Program-made: the position numbers and the translations under genes
The notes under the pieces: generated by a model
The model's database searches: none
Told to the model about the DNA's origin: nothing
Seen by the model: only the letters and a program-made list of their open reading frames with translations
Part shown: positions 54,387 to 64,000 of the stretch, in pieces
How positions within the stretch are numbered: the first letter of the stretch is position 1
Layout: each line of letters opens with the position of its first letter
From: AP-15 sp963703855
GTDB taxonomy: Bacteria; Pseudomonadota; Alphaproteobacteria; ATCC43930; CGMCC-115725
Direction of reading: 5' to 3'
DNA length: 64,000 bases
Assembly (NCBI GenBank): GCA_963703855.1
Contig: CAVPFW010000005.1
Span: 157,186-221,185 of the forward strand

Positions 54387-55355
54387 ATGATCGCCCTTGC
54401 CGACAAAATGGTCATTTGCTTCGCCCACGTCGCCTATCGGCTGCACGAACGGTTCTCGGCGCTCGACACCGGCATCGGTAGTTTTGCCGTCAGCGACCCC
54501 GCGACGCTCGAAGAACGCGCGGGCGAGGCCGACGTGCTGGTGATCTCCGGGCTGTGGCAGGACCGGCTCCTCGATCGGACGCAACGGCTCCGCTTCATCC
54601 AGTCGATCGGCGCCGGCACCGACCAATTCCCGCGCGAAGAGCTGGCAAAACGTGGCATCCGGCTAGCGAGTGCCCGCGGCGTCAATGCTCGCGCGGTCGC
54701 CGAGCACGCGATGGCGCTGATGCTCGCCTTGAGCCGCCGTCTTCCCGAGGCCCGTGACAACCAGAGAAAACGGATCTGGCGAGGTATGATCGGCGATCTC
54801 TCCCAACGGGAGGACGAGCTCGCCGGCAAGACGCTCCTTGTCGTCGGCCTGGGGGACATCGGCGGACGACTGGCCCAACTGGCCAAGGCCTTCGATATGC
54901 CCGTCGTCGGGCTGCGGCGCCACCCGGCTTCGGGCCGCGGTTCTGCGGATGCGGTGCACGCCATGGACGAGCTCAACGCGCTCTTGCCTGATGCCGATTT
55001 TGTGGCTCTTACCTGTCCGCTCACCGCCGAAACCGAGAACCTGATCGACGCCGAAGCGCTCAATCGGATGAAACCCACCGCCCGGCTCGTGAACGTTGCG
55101 CGCGGGCGGGTGGTCGATGAGGCCGCGCTGATCCAGGCGCTGGCGACGCGCCGGATCGCGGGCGCCGGCATCGACGTGACGGCGGAAGAGCCGCTGTCGC
55201 CGAATTCGCCGCTGTGGGCGATGGAGCAGGTCCTGATCACGCCACACACCGCAGGCGAGACCCGCCGTTACGAGGACAACGTCATCGAGATCCTGCTCGA
55301 CAATCTCGGGCGTCTCTGGCGTGACGAGGAGCCATTGCGGAACCAAGTCTGCTAA
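54387..55355 (+). CDS. D-isomer-specific 2-hydroxyacid dehydrogenase family protein
   Basis: 322-residue protein. NAD-binding GLGDIGG at 154-160; the catalytic Arg in NVARGRVVDE, Glu in AEEPLSPNSPLW and His in TPHTAGET are visible. Reduces a 2-oxo acid or oxidises a D-2-hydroxyacid. The frame opens at GTG 54375; ATG 54387 is chosen, 54408 also possible. Its stop overlaps the end of the convergent pseudogene. Confidence 0.85.
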   Translation: MIALADKMVICFAHVAYRLHERFSALDTGIGSFAVSDPATLEERAGEADVLVISGLWQDRLLDRTQRLRFIQSIGAGTDQFPREELAKRGIRLASARGVNARAVAEHAMALMLALSRRLPEARDNQRKRIWRGMIGDLSQREDELAGKTLLVVGLGDIGGRLAQLAKAFDMPVVGLRRHPASGRGSADAVHAMDELNALLPDADFVALTCPLTAETENLIDAEALNRMKPTARLVNVARGRVVDEAALIQALATRRIAGAGIDVTAEEPLSPNSPLWAMEQVLITPHTAGETRRYEDNVIEILLDNLGRLWRDEEPLRNQVC

Positions 55356-56035
55356 GGATCTCGCGGCGCCTCGACCAGAACATTCACGCTGCGAGCCGCC
55401 TCGATGATTTCGCGCCAGGTCTCGTCATCGACCAGCACGCGCTCGACCCAGACCCGGGGCCCGCGACTGTCGCTCCGGATTGCCTGGAATCAGGGCCGGC
55501 GCGCCTGGCGTCAACGCGATGACGTAGCCGGTCATCGCCCTGATCTCGTCGACGAGCCAGGCGCGATCAACGAGGCGCAAAGAGTCAATGACAACGGTCA
55601 GCCTGCCGCTGGTCGTGGTCCCGCCGTCATGGCTCTCCGGCGGCATCGTGCCGCCGCCGGCAACCGTGCTCCGGCACGGATCTCGCAGCGGGAGGCAAGC
55701 GCGTAGCCCTTTTGCTCGCCGAAGGTCTGCAGCGCACCGTGCGGCTGGCGGTACATAGCCTTGGGCGTCGGTGATCGGCTGGCCCTGGGCGTCGAGCGGA
55801 ACGCCTGGCTTCAGCAGTTTGCCCTGGTAGCGGGCGACGAGCACCTTGCCCATCGCGAGCAAACTCGTTGCCGTTCGAGGATGATCGGACAGCCACGCGC
55901 GGCGGCGCGGATCCCGATACAGACCGGAAGGGCGCCGAAGCAGGCGTCGCCGCCGTGCCGTGCCACAGGGCGACGCTCGGCCCCGTTGCCATCCATGGCA
56001 AGCCAACGCCGTGGGCTGCCCTTTCGATTCGAAGC
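55352..56035 (-). pseudogene. LDH2/MDH2-type (malate/lactate/ureidoglycolate) dehydrogenase, fragmented
   Basis: Fragments in different frames, in order, match the C-terminal half of an LDH2/MDH2 dehydrogenase: a piece near NPICIGIP, then TSLLAMGKVLVARYQGKLL and DAQGQPITDAQG, GGGTMPPESHDGG, RLTVVIDSLRLVDRAWLVDE, then VLVDDETWREIIEAAR near the end. Several frameshifts and no N-terminal half. Terminal TAG at 55354-55352. Confidence 0.72.
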
Positions 56036-56046
56036 CAGCAGTCAGC

Positions 56047-56835
56047 TCAGTCACCGAGGAAATTCCGAATGAGCCCGACGAAGTCCGCCGGTTTCTCCAT
56101 CTCGGGCATATGGCCGCAATTCGGGATCGTGACGAGGTGCGCGCCGGGGATCGCACGCTTGTAGATCTCGCCGCAGCTGAGGGGCGTGATCGCGTCTTCG
56201 CGACCCCAGACAAGCAAGCTGGGCGTGCGCACTCCCTGCAGCAGATGACGCAATGTCAGGCTGTGCATGTAGGGCTTCCACGCGATGCGGCAGGTCATCT
56301 CGCGGTGCTGCTCGACGAGATCGGTCTCCTCGGGTGTCCATTCCTTGCCCCAATAGCGCATGAACTCGGCCAACTCATCCGGCCGGTGGAAGGCACGTCG
56401 CAGCCCCGTCATGCCCGAATCGAGGAAATAGTCGAAAATCTCTCCCTTATCGGGCTTGATGCCCATCGCACCCACCAGCACCATTTTGTTCACGAACTGC
56501 GGTGCGACCGTAGCGATCTCTGCGGCGATCCAGCCGCCAAGCGAGCAGCCGATTACGTTCACTGGCGAGCGGAGATCGAGGTCCCGGGCGAACCACGTCA
56601 CCCAGGCGGCAAGATCGTGCACCCCCATGATCCAATCCGGCCGGGTCGATTGCCCGTAGCCGGGCAGCGACGGAACAATCACGTCATAATGCTCGGCAAG
56701 GCGCGCAAAGCTGTCGAGCCAGCCGGCCACGCCCAATTCGCCGTGGATAACCAGCAACGGCACGCCCTTGCCGCCCCGTCTTAGCTCGACCGTGATTTCG
56801 GCCGCCTGGATAAGCTGCGGCGTCACGGTGCTCAT
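56047..56835 (-). CDS. Alpha/beta hydrolase, second hydrolase-LLM pair
   Basis: 262-residue hydrolase. LLVIHGELG oxyanion, nucleophile GCSLGGW, Asp in LLVWGREDAITP, His in PNCGHMPEME. Start ATG 56835 overlaps the stop of the LLM gene (ATGA, 56832-56835), which is upstream. Homologous to the hydrolase at 13790; both share a W-P-YMH-LR-L-VR-P-L-WG pattern. Confidence 0.88.
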   Translation of the reverse strand: MSTVTPQLIQAAEITVELRRGGKGVPLLVIHGELGVAGWLDSFARLAEHYDVIVPSLPGYGQSTRPDWIMGVHDLAAWVTWFARDLDLRSPVNVIGCSLGGWIAAEIATVAPQFVNKMVLVGAMGIKPDKGEIFDYFLDSGMTGLRRAFHRPDELAEFMRYWGKEWTPEETDLVEQHREMTCRIAWKPYMHSLTLRHLLQGVRTPSLLVWGREDAITPLSCGEIYKRAIPGAHLVTIPNCGHMPEMEKPADFVGLIRNFLGD

Positions 56836-58073
56836 TGCGGCCATGGCGTCACCTCCTTTCCGGTGATGAGCGCGGACTGGTGTTCGCGGAGCGCGGGAAT
56901 GACTTCCTTCCCGAGAAGCTCGATGCCCCGCATCGTCGCCTCGTGCGGCTTCTTGCCCTCGCGCGCCCAAAAAGTCAGGTAGCCGGGATCGGTACGGTCG
57001 ATGATGTGCTTGAACTTCTGGGTGATCGTTTTCGGGCTGCCGGTGACGATCAGCCCGGCTCGAATGGCGCCGTCGTAGCTCCCTTCAGAGGCGCCACGCT
57101 CCCTCGCCATGTTGCTGGTCTTCGCCTGTTTCGACATGTATCCCGGCGGGGCCATCCATTCCGGATGCGATCCGCCCCTGGTCACGCCGGCCGAACCGGT
57201 TCCCGCCGTCAAAGCCGATGCCGCCACGCCGCCACGGCGTCCGATGACCGACGCCCCGCCGTAATGATGGCGGCCCATCTCGTAGGCTTCTTCGTCAGTG
57301 TCGAGCACGCAGGTGTGGATCAGATAGCCGAGATGCTGGGGGCTGGGGGTCCACCCGTCCTGCTTCGCGATCTCGTGGTAGATCTCACGGCAGGCGGCCG
57401 TGGCCTCGAGGGCGCTGCCGAGAACGAGATAGGTGATGCGCTGCTTTGCCGCCCAGCGGATCGTCTCCGGACTCAAAATGCCGGCCGCCCAGATCGGCGG
57501 GTGCGGCTTCTGCAATGGCAGTTGCCACGGGTTGACGACCCGCAGGTGATAGTGTTTGCCCTCCCAACGGAAAGGGCCCGGCACGGTCCAGGTCTTCTTG
57601 ATCAGCTCGAACGCTTCTTCAAAACGCTCACGATTGTAGGCGGGATTGGCGTTGGTCGAGAGCTGCTCGATGCCGGTGCCGCGCACGAACCCCGAGATGA
57701 TGCGGCCTCCCGAGATCAGATCGAGCATTGCGATCTCCTCGGCAACGCGCACCGGATTGTCATGGATCGGAAGAGGGTTGCCGATCAGCGCGATTGTGCC
57801 CTTGATGCGCTGACTGACCACCGCCGCCGAGATGTTGACGCTTTCCTGCATCGAGAGGACGTTGTTGTGGTGCTCGTTGCAGACCGAGCCATCGAAGCCC
57901 ACCTCGGACGCGTATTCGTGCTCGCGCAGGAACATCTGCCAGAGATCGCGCGCCTTCTCCCGGTCGAAAATGCTGTTGGGCAGCAGCAGCGCCGTATAGC
58001 CGTATCGCTCGAGGATATCGTCTGGATAGGCGTTGTAGCCCATCTCCGAGAAGAAGAAGAATTTGCGCGTCAT
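56832..58073 (-). CDS. LLM-class flavin-dependent oxidoreductase
   Basis: 413-residue luciferase-like monooxygenase. FFFFSEMGYNAYPDD, SVCNEHHNNVLSMQESVNIS, RVAEEIAMLDLISGGRIISG, QKPHPPIWAAGILSP. Start ATG 58073 with GGGAG upstream; the frame to 58100 is longer. Paralogous to the enzyme at 14581. It is transcribed first, then the hydrolase. Confidence 0.9.
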   Translation of the reverse strand: MTRKFFFFSEMGYNAYPDDILERYGYTALLLPNSIFDREKARDLWQMFLREHEYASEVGFDGSVCNEHHNNVLSMQESVNISAAVVSQRIKGTIALIGNPLPIHDNPVRVAEEIAMLDLISGGRIISGFVRGTGIEQLSTNANPAYNRERFEEAFELIKKTWTVPGPFRWEGKHYHLRVVNPWQLPLQKPHPPIWAAGILSPETIRWAAKQRITYLVLGSALEATAACREIYHEIAKQDGWTPSPQHLGYLIHTCVLDTDEEAYEMGRHHYGGASVIGRRGGVAASALTAGTGSAGVTRGGSHPEWMAPPGYMSKQAKTSNMARERGASEGSYDGAIRAGLIVTGSPKTITQKFKHIIDRTDPGYLTFWAREGKKPHEATMRGIELLGKEVIPALREHQSALITGKEVTPWPQ

Positions 58074-58309
58074 CGTTTGGCTCCCATGAAAACAGCGCAA
58101 CTATCGCTCTAGGATCCGCCGCGCCCATCGTCAATCGCTTAAAAGCGCCCCTTGATCGATGGGTTGCGCCGGATAATCACCGGCTCACCTCGTTGCGTTC
58201 GGGAGTACGTTCTCTCGATGCCCCAATGGATCGCAGCGTGCCGGGGCTGCCGGTCCGATAGCTGGCCCGAGTCTCGTCGACCCGCTAGCCTTGGCATAGC
58301 GCTGGCGCT

Positions 58310-59330
58310 TCAAGCCGGTGGACGTGCACGCACAACCTCGCGAGCCGGCTTGTCCTCGCGGATCCCCTCGTAGACGACTTGCCGCAGTAGGCCATGGTCG
58401 GTCCACGTCAAATATTTGACCTCGACGACCACCTCCGGCCGGACCCAATGGACCCGCGACAACACCAGCGGCGAGCCGAAGCGGGTCGAGCGCGGCGGCG
58501 CGACATCGAGCGGCATCCTGTCGGTCCGCGACGGCTGAAGCCGCCGTAAAAGATGCTCGAGCTGATCGGCCCGCATCCCGGTACCAACTCGGCCAGCATA
58601 AACGAGCCGACCCCGGGGTCGTAGTACCCGAGCAACAGCGAGCCGATGAACGGGCGGCTGCCCTCGGGGTCGGTCCAGCCTACGACGACGAGCTCCTCCC
58701 GGTTGAGGCATTTGGTCTTGAGCCAGAGCCCGCGCTGGCCAGGGCTATATACGGCGTCCAGCCGCTTCGAGATGATGCCTTCCAGCCCGAAAGCGCAGGC
58801 ATGCCGGTGAAACGCCGGACCCTGCCCAACCTGATGCTCGCTGTAGCGGATCGCCTCCTCTCTACCCCCGGGTAGGGCGGCGACCCGCGCCTTGCGGTCC
58901 GCCAACGGCAGCGGCATCACATTGCGACCGTCGAGGTGCAGCAGGTCGAAGACGAAATAGACGAGGTCGGCACCGCCCTGTCGCTCTGCGGCGTTCTGGA
59001 TCAGCGCGAAAGCGGTGACGCCATCCGGCCGGACCCCGCAGAGCTCGCCGTCGAGATAGGCCTGCTACGCCGGCAGGGTGAGGATCGCCGCGGCGATCGC
59101 CGGATATTTGCCGGTCCAGTCGAACCCGGTGCGAGTCAGCAAACGGACATCGCCGATATCGAGCCGGGCGTGCATGCGATAGCCGTCGAATTTGCTCGTG
59201 GCCCCACTCATCGCTGCTCGGTGCTTCCGTGACCAGCCGCGTGAGCTGGGGCTTGATCCATGTGGGGAGTTCCGCTTTCGCCGCGGCGCCCGTCAGTCGA
59301 GCCGATCTCGCCCTGCGGCGATCATAGCTG
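58310..59330 (-). pseudogene. LigD-like ATP-dependent DNA ligase, multiply broken
   Basis: Pieces match the ligase domain of LigD in order: ELPTWIKPQLTRLVTEAPSS, then after a shift near 59195 KFDGYRMHARL (the catalytic-Lys motif), a TAG stop at 59065-59067, AYLDGELCGVRPDGVTAF, DLVYFVFDLLHLDGRNVMPL, EGIISKRLD, then after a shift near 58590 LVYAGRVGTGMRADQLEHL and EVVVEVKYLTWTDHGLLRQV. At least three lesions, no function. Confidence 0.78.
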
Positions 59331-59573
59331 ATGGCCGCTATCCCGTCGGTAACGGTGCCCCAGGTTCCGGCTCAGCATGTACTGGCATCGATTGACGGCA
59401 TGAGTTAAGGCCTTGCTCCGTCGAGCCGATCATCACCAGGCGGAGAGGGCGGTAGCAAATCGGGGCGAAGAGTAAAGCCATAAGGTCAAAGGTTATCGGA
59501 AGCATACTCGGCTCGATCACGGTGACGAGCGGCTGTTGAGCAGGACGGCCTGGCGAATTGGAGAAAGGGCAGG

Positions 59574-60843
59574 ATGGGCTCCCGCGCAGACGTAATTGTT
59601 CTCGGAGCGGGAATGGTGGGAGTGAGCGTGGCGCTGCATCTGCAAAAGCGTGGCCGCGACGTCGCTCTCCTCGACCGGCGCGAGCCAGGGGAGGAAACGA
59701 GCTACGGCAACGCCGGCTTGATCCAGCGCGAGGCCATCTTTCCCTACACTTTTCCACGAGAATTCGGCGCCATCCTGAGCTATGCGATGAACAATCGGCG
59801 CGATGCGGTCTATCATCTGTCGGCGTTGCCGCGCTTGGCGCCTTGGTTGTTCCGCTACTGGCAGAATGCGACACACGAGCGCGTCCAACGCTCGGCGCAG
59901 GCGCTCGCCCCGCTGATGGCGCAATGCGTCGCCGAGCATGACGCGCTGATCGCCGAGGCCGGTGGCGCGGCGCAAAGCCTGGTGCACCACCGAGGCTGGC
60001 TCAACTGTTTCCGCACCGAGGAAAGCCTCCATCAGGCGCTCAAGGACGCGCACCGGCTCGACAAATATGGCGTCGACTATGCGGTGCTCACGGGTCCGCG
60101 ATTGCGCGAACTCGAACCGCATGTGTCCGAAGTGATCGTCGGCGCGATCCATTTCCGCGGCTCGCCGACCTCGTCCGATCCCGGCATGTTAACGAAGGCT
60201 TATGCCGATCTTTTTACCCGTAAGGGCGGGCGCTTCTGCAAGGGCGATGCACGCCGCTTGGCCTCGGAACCCTCGGGCTGGAGTGTGGCAACCGAGACAG
60301 GCCCGATCGAGGCTCGCGAAGCAGTGGTGGCGCTCGGTCCTTGGTCCGACGACGTCTTTTGTCCGCTCGGCTACGATATCCCCTTGGCGGTGAAGCGCGG
60401 CTACCACATGCATTATGGCATGCAGGGCAATGCCACGCTTAGCCACCCGGTGCGTGATGCCGATGGCGGCTTCTCGCTGGCGCCGATGAGCAAGGGAATT
60501 CGGCTGACGACCGGGGTCGAGTTCGCCGATCGGGACGCGCCGCCGAACCCGGTCCAGCTTGCTCGCGATGAACCGCTGGCCCGCGAGTTGTTTCCGCTCG
60601 CCGAACGGCTGGACCCCGAACCGTGGATGGGCCGGCGCCCCTGTCTTCCCGACATGGTCCCCGTGATCGGCAAGGGCAGAGCGGCACCGTGGCTTGTGGT
60701 TTGCCTTCGGCCATGCCCATCACGGCTTCACTTTGGGACCCGTCACCGGGCGGCTGCTCGCCGAGATCATGACCGGGGAGGAGCCCTTTACCGAGCCGTC
60801 GTACTACGCCGCCAGCCGATTCCGCAATGGGGCTGCCCTCTGA
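59574..60843 (+). pseudogene. FAD-dependent D-amino-acid dehydrogenase-like (DadA), one-base insertion
   Basis: FAD motif VIVLGAGMVGVSVALHLQKR and a full DadA-type body (SYGNAGLIQREAIFPYTFPR, KRGYHMHYGMQGNA, MGRRPCLPDMVPVIGKGR). The frame breaks near 60684 by one extra base; the true ending GLWFAFGHAHHGFTLGPVTG, RLLAEIMTGEEPF continues in another frame to TGA 60841-60843. Span 1270 nt, one over a multiple of three. Start ATG 59574. Confidence 0.8.
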
Positions 60844-61277
60844 CGTACTGTTTGGAGACCACCATCTGCACCAGTGCTTACCGGTCCCGCCCGCCTCAGT
60901 TACGCAAGGCGGCGATCACCGGGGCCACACTTTGGGTCACGTTTGCCGCTCGGCCCACCAACGGGCCGCAGATCGATGCGACGAATTCTACATCGCCGCC
61001 GCCGAAACCGGCCGCAACCGAGCAGAGGACAGAGTGACCGCGGTCGGCCTGGGCGACTTTCATTCGCCGCCGCGCACAGATTCGAGGATATCTTGGAGGA
61101 TTTGGCCGTCTGAGAGGTGTCCACAGACCGCAAACCACCACAGCTCTGCGCCCGTAGGCCGTCGGCAGCGCTGGTTTTCCAGAATGCATCATATGCGGCA
61201 ACGTGACTGTAGGCGCCGGATCAAAATGTCACCCCTGTGCCGATTAGAGATGACACTCCCCGGAGGTTTTTCGGGGG
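60844..61277. other. Region before the transposase
   Basis: 434 bases. From about 61218 the sequence GGATCAAAATGTCACCCCTG leads into the transposase and probably includes the left end of the insertion element. No gene seen in 60844-61217. Confidence 0.5.
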
Positions 61278-62605
61278 GTGTCTGGGGTGACGGTTCGGCT
61301 GATGAGCGATGGGGAGCTTGGGCGGCTCGAGGTGCTGCGGGATTTGGATCATCGGCGGTTGACGAGCGCGGCGGCGGCGCAGCTGCTGGGGCTCGAGCGG
61401 CGTCAGGTGTTCCGGCTGTTGAAGGCGTACCGGACCGAGGGTCCGACGGGCCTGATCTCGCAGCGGCGTGGTCGTCCGAGCAACCGGCGCAAGGCTGAGG
61501 CGGTTCGCAGCACGGCGCTGTCGATCATTCGCGAGCGGTATTGGGATTTTGGCCCGACCCTGGCGGCGGAGAAGCTGCGCGAGGTTCACGATATCGCGCT
61601 CGGACGTGAGACCCTGCGGCTGTGGATGACCGAGGGCGGGGTTTGGGCCGACCGCAAGCAGCGGCGCAAGCAGGTTCATCAGCCACGCCATCGGCGCGAG
61701 TGTGTCGGCGAGCTGGTGCAGATCGACGGCTGCCAGCACTGGTGGTTCGAGGATCGCGGGCCGCAAGCACCTTGCTGGTGTTTGTCGACGACGCGACCAG
61801 CCGACTGATGCATTCTGCAGTTTGTCGAGAGCGGGTCGACCTTCGCTTATTTCCATGCGGCCCGAACCTATCTGGAGGCCTGGGGCAAGCCGATTGCCTT
61901 CTACAGCGACAAGCATGGCGTGTTCCGGGTCAACCATGCGGGGGCGCTGGGCGGTGACGGCATGACCCAGTTCGGCCGGGCGGTGCACGCGCTCAACATC
62001 GACATCATCTGCGCCAATTCGAGCCCGGCCAAGGGTCGGGTCGAGCGCGCGCACAAGACCCCCGCCTTCGCAGGGCAGGCTCTCGGACCGGTGGTCAAGG
62101 AATTGCGGCTGGCCGGGGTGGCACCCTGGCCGAAGGCAACGCCCTGCTTCCGGGGTTCATCGCCGACTACAACATGCGCTTTGCCAAGCCGCCGGCGAAC
62201 GCCAAAGACCTGCATCGGCCATTGCGTGCCGGCGACGATCTCGACGACGCCTTTGTCTGGAAGGAGGAGCGCACCCTGTCGCAGGCGCTGACCCTCCAAT
62301 ACGACAAGGTGCTGTTTATCGTGGAGCCGAGCGACCAAGCCAAAAGCGGCGATCGACAAGCGGGTCACGGGGTCGATCATCCCGACGGCCGGCTGTCGAT
62401 CCGCTATCGGGTATCGAACTGGCCTACCGGACCTTCGACAAGCTTCGGCAGGTGGATCAAGGCGCGATTGCCGAGAAAAGCGGCTGGGCGCGATGCTGGC
62501 GATGATCCGTGACGAGCAACTGCGCCGCGGACCGCGAGGCTCGCAGCTAAACGAGCGCCGCGCCGCCGCGATCAGCGCGACGCCCGTCTCTTCAAGGTTG
62601 GCTGA
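61278..62605 (+). mobile_element. ISNCY-like transposase gene, frameshifted
   Basis: N-terminal helix-turn-helix LTSAAAAQLLGLERRQVFRL and LISQRRGRPSNRRK, then the integrase core: ELVQIDGCQHWWFEDRG, LLVFVDDATSRLM, FYSDKHGVFRVNH (Asp), GRVERAHKT (Glu). Frameshifts near 61771 and 61814, an altered stretch after 62050, and one near 62125 prevent one protein. The ending RDARLFKVG with TGA at 62603-62605 is intact. Inactive copy; ends of the element not fixed. Confidence 0.82.
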
Positions 62606-63010
62606 ACGTTCTACGAGCCGAGCAGGCTGACGCCCGCTATGAAATCGCCGTTTATCGCGGCGGGCCAAAGGTCGTCTCTTCGCAAAAGCCAAGTATCAGT
62701 CGCATTTTCTGAAAAGGGTGCTCTCATCAGGATAATAGAAAATGATGACTCCTAGCTTTTTCCCCAAAAACAACGCGAAACGCCTTCGCTCGCCACCTCA
62801 CCATGCTGAGGGTGATCTCAGATTTTCCGTCATTGACCAACAGTAACAATGCCGGTGCTCATACTGCGTCATCCAGAGAAGAAAGGCGGCGCTGATCCAG
62901 CACCGCCCCTGGAGTTCTGCAATCACGGGCCAGGCATAGTCCTCGTCTTTGTCAGCGCAGTGGCTCGCTTTCGACGGCTTTGCTGGCGGGATGGACAGGT
63001 CAAGTCCCCG
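62606..63010. other. Region between transposase and lectin gene
   Basis: 405 bases including the probable right end of the insertion element (up to about 62740) and an AT-richer stretch. I see no gene. The 62606-62640 segment is related to the fragment at 63645-63723. Confidence 0.5.
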
Positions 63011-63496
63011 TCACTTGATCTGCCAGTTCTCGCCGGTTGCGCCGTCGCAGAAGCTGATGACGAGCTGTCTGGTATTCACCATATCCAGCGCATCCAGGCA
63101 TTTTCCGCTATGGGGATTGTAGATTTCCCCATTGTAGTAATACCATTTCTGGGCCACGGTACCGTTACAGGGATAGAGCTGGACCGGGGTTCCGGCCGCA
63201 GTGCCAGCACCGCTGACGTCGACACAGGCTTGACCGCCCAACGCATAGATGGTCAGGCTGTTGAATTCGAATTGCTGATTGGGCCCCGCGTGACAGTCGT
63301 AAGCCTGAATTGGGGTATGAGCGGCGAGGCTTCCACCCCTGACATCGGCACACACGTAGCCCCCATAAGGGGGATTCGCCGGATGCCCGGTCGCACCGGT
63401 GGTCAGCACCGCTGCCTGAGCAGTCGGCGCTCCAAGCAACAAGATCGCAGCGCCTGCCACAGCGGCGAATACGGCGGCGGTTTTCAGCGTACGCAT
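63011..63496 (-). CDS. Secreted ricin-type beta-trefoil lectin domain protein
   Basis: 161-residue exported protein. Signal peptide LKTAAVFAAVAGAAILLLG ending near APTAQAA. The mature part is one beta-trefoil with QxF/W-like repeats (NQQFEFNS, AQKWYYYNG, GENWQIK) and CVDVSGAGTAAGTPVQLYPC, GKCLDALD. Binds galactose-type sugars or glycans. Start ATG 63496 has GGAAGGAAG upstream; 63514 is an alternative. No catalytic domain attached. Confidence 0.85.
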   Translation of the reverse strand: MRTLKTAAVFAAVAGAAILLLGAPTAQAAVLTTGATGHPANPPYGGYVCADVRGGSLAAHTPIQAYDCHAGPNQQFEFNSLTIYALGGQACVDVSGAGTAAGTPVQLYPCNGTVAQKWYYYNGEIYNPHSGKCLDALDMVNTRQLVISFCDGATGENWQIK

Positions 63497-63644
63497 GGAG
63501 TTGCTTCCTTCCATCGATAAAGGTTCCCTGCGGAACCTCTCGATAATGCGGCCTCCGAAGGACCAAATATGTGAAGTGCTTCACACCGTCGCCAAATTTT
63601 GGACATCTTCGACCGTAACCGCCTTTATTCAACTTTGCGCGGCG

Positions 63645-63723
63645 GCCGAGATGAGCGCGACGCCCATCTCTCCAAAGGTTGGCTAAGCTTATCTACGAGC
63701 CGAGCGGGCCGATGCCCGCTCGG
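63645..63723 (+). mobile_element. Remnant of an ISNCY-type 3' end
   Basis: AGCGCGACGCCCATCTCTCC then AAAGGTTGGCTAAG and CTACGAGCCGAGCGGGC match 62570-62638 closely, but only this end is present. It ends in a perfect 10-bp-arm hairpin (63700-63709 with 63714-63723, loop CGAT). Confidence 0.65.
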
Positions 63724-63959
63724 TAAAAAAAGCCGGGAGCGGCTTCGCCCGTCGGCGTTGCGGGCGCCGGTCGGGCGCTGCGCTATGCCGGGGGCTCCGC
63801 GCCCGCCCGCCGCCCGACCCCACTCGCAGTGCCATTTTTAGCCTGAATAATTCATCAGGCCACGCTAAAGGATTAGCGGGAGCGACATAAGCTGTTGGAT
63901 TCGTGTATGATTTGGTTGCTACGCCGGATCAACCGAGGCCAACGGAGTTCGCGCCCGCC

Positions 63960-64000
63960 ATGGACAATTCTACGGGGATTCTGCCGGGTTTGCCACCGGT
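63960..64000 (+). mobile_element. IS1380-type transposase, N-terminus only
   Basis: ATG 63960 begins MDNSTGILPGLPP, the usual opening of IS1380-family transposases. The rest lies beyond the window. Upstream GCCTGAATAATTCATCAGGC (near 63842-63861) is a palindrome likely belonging to the element's left end. Confidence 0.7.

Noticed and set aside
63700..63723. Strong hairpin as a terminator
   Set aside because: The run next to it is A on the plus strand and T comes before the stem on the minus strand, so neither strand has a proper U-tract after the stem; it is treated as part of the IS remnant.

Overview
The window is GC-rich DNA whose gene content points to an alphaproteobacterium, probably Hyphomicrobiales or Rhodospirillales-like. 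The pointers are DUF992, DUF6134 and DUF29 proteins, a double cold-shock-domain protein, an NDUFS4-type complex I subunit between two tRNA genes, and GC-rich intergenic palindromes. I cannot name the species. Most of the window is metabolic chromosome; the right-hand 14 kb is visibly decaying and mobile.

Left part (1-13.6 kb): an RluA-type pseudouridine synthase, GNAT acetyltransferase and purB operon; a PEP mutase/isocitrate lyase-family lyase beside a cupin and an LVIVD-repeat protein; RlpA; a secreted phosphoesterase divergent from a MauG-like di-haem peroxidase; a polysaccharide deacetylase coupled to a tandem DUF29 pair; a HigBA toxin-antitoxin module; and an antitoxin whose ParE-type toxin partner is broken.

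Middle part (13.6-46.3 kb): catabolism and transport. There is an alpha/beta hydrolase plus flavin monooxygenase (LLM) pair, two tandem MFS transporters, tyrS with an acyl-CoA ligase, anmK (frameshifted), two more LLM oxidoreductases, and a PLP enzyme plus two-subunit CoA-transferase operon. It also holds an amidohydrolase followed by a D-proline/glycine-reductase-like protein, an AaeX/AaeA efflux pair, a branched-chain amino-acid-type ABC transporter (substrate-binding protein, LivG, LivF, LivH, LivM), a GST, a class III CoA-transferase and CBS-domain proteins. The reductase-like gene (34079-35032, minus) has an in-frame UGA exactly at the redox-active UxxC position of the PrdB family. It is the best candidate for something unusual here: a probable selenoprotein in a genome type where that is not expected.

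Right part (46.3-64 kb): an ECF sigma factor, tRNA-Pro(TGG), NDUFS4, tRNA-Arg(TCT), two SDRs, a Bcr/CflA-type exporter, an amidase operon, a VOC protein and a 2-hydroxyacid dehydrogenase. A second LLM plus hydrolase pair follows, then broken genes (MFS, SDR, LDH2/MDH2-type dehydrogenase, LigD-like ligase, DadA-like oxidase), a frameshifted ISNCY-like transposase, a ricin-type lectin and the start of an IS1380-type transposase.

Several conserved genes are broken by a single-base indel (anmK, the ABC substrate-binding protein, the CaiB-type CoA-transferase, dadA, the ParE toxin). Others have many lesions (ligD, ldh2, DUF4279, transposase). The single lesions could be draft-assembly errors; the multi-lesion genes are more likely real pseudogenes. 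All homology calls are from recognition of motifs, with no database search.
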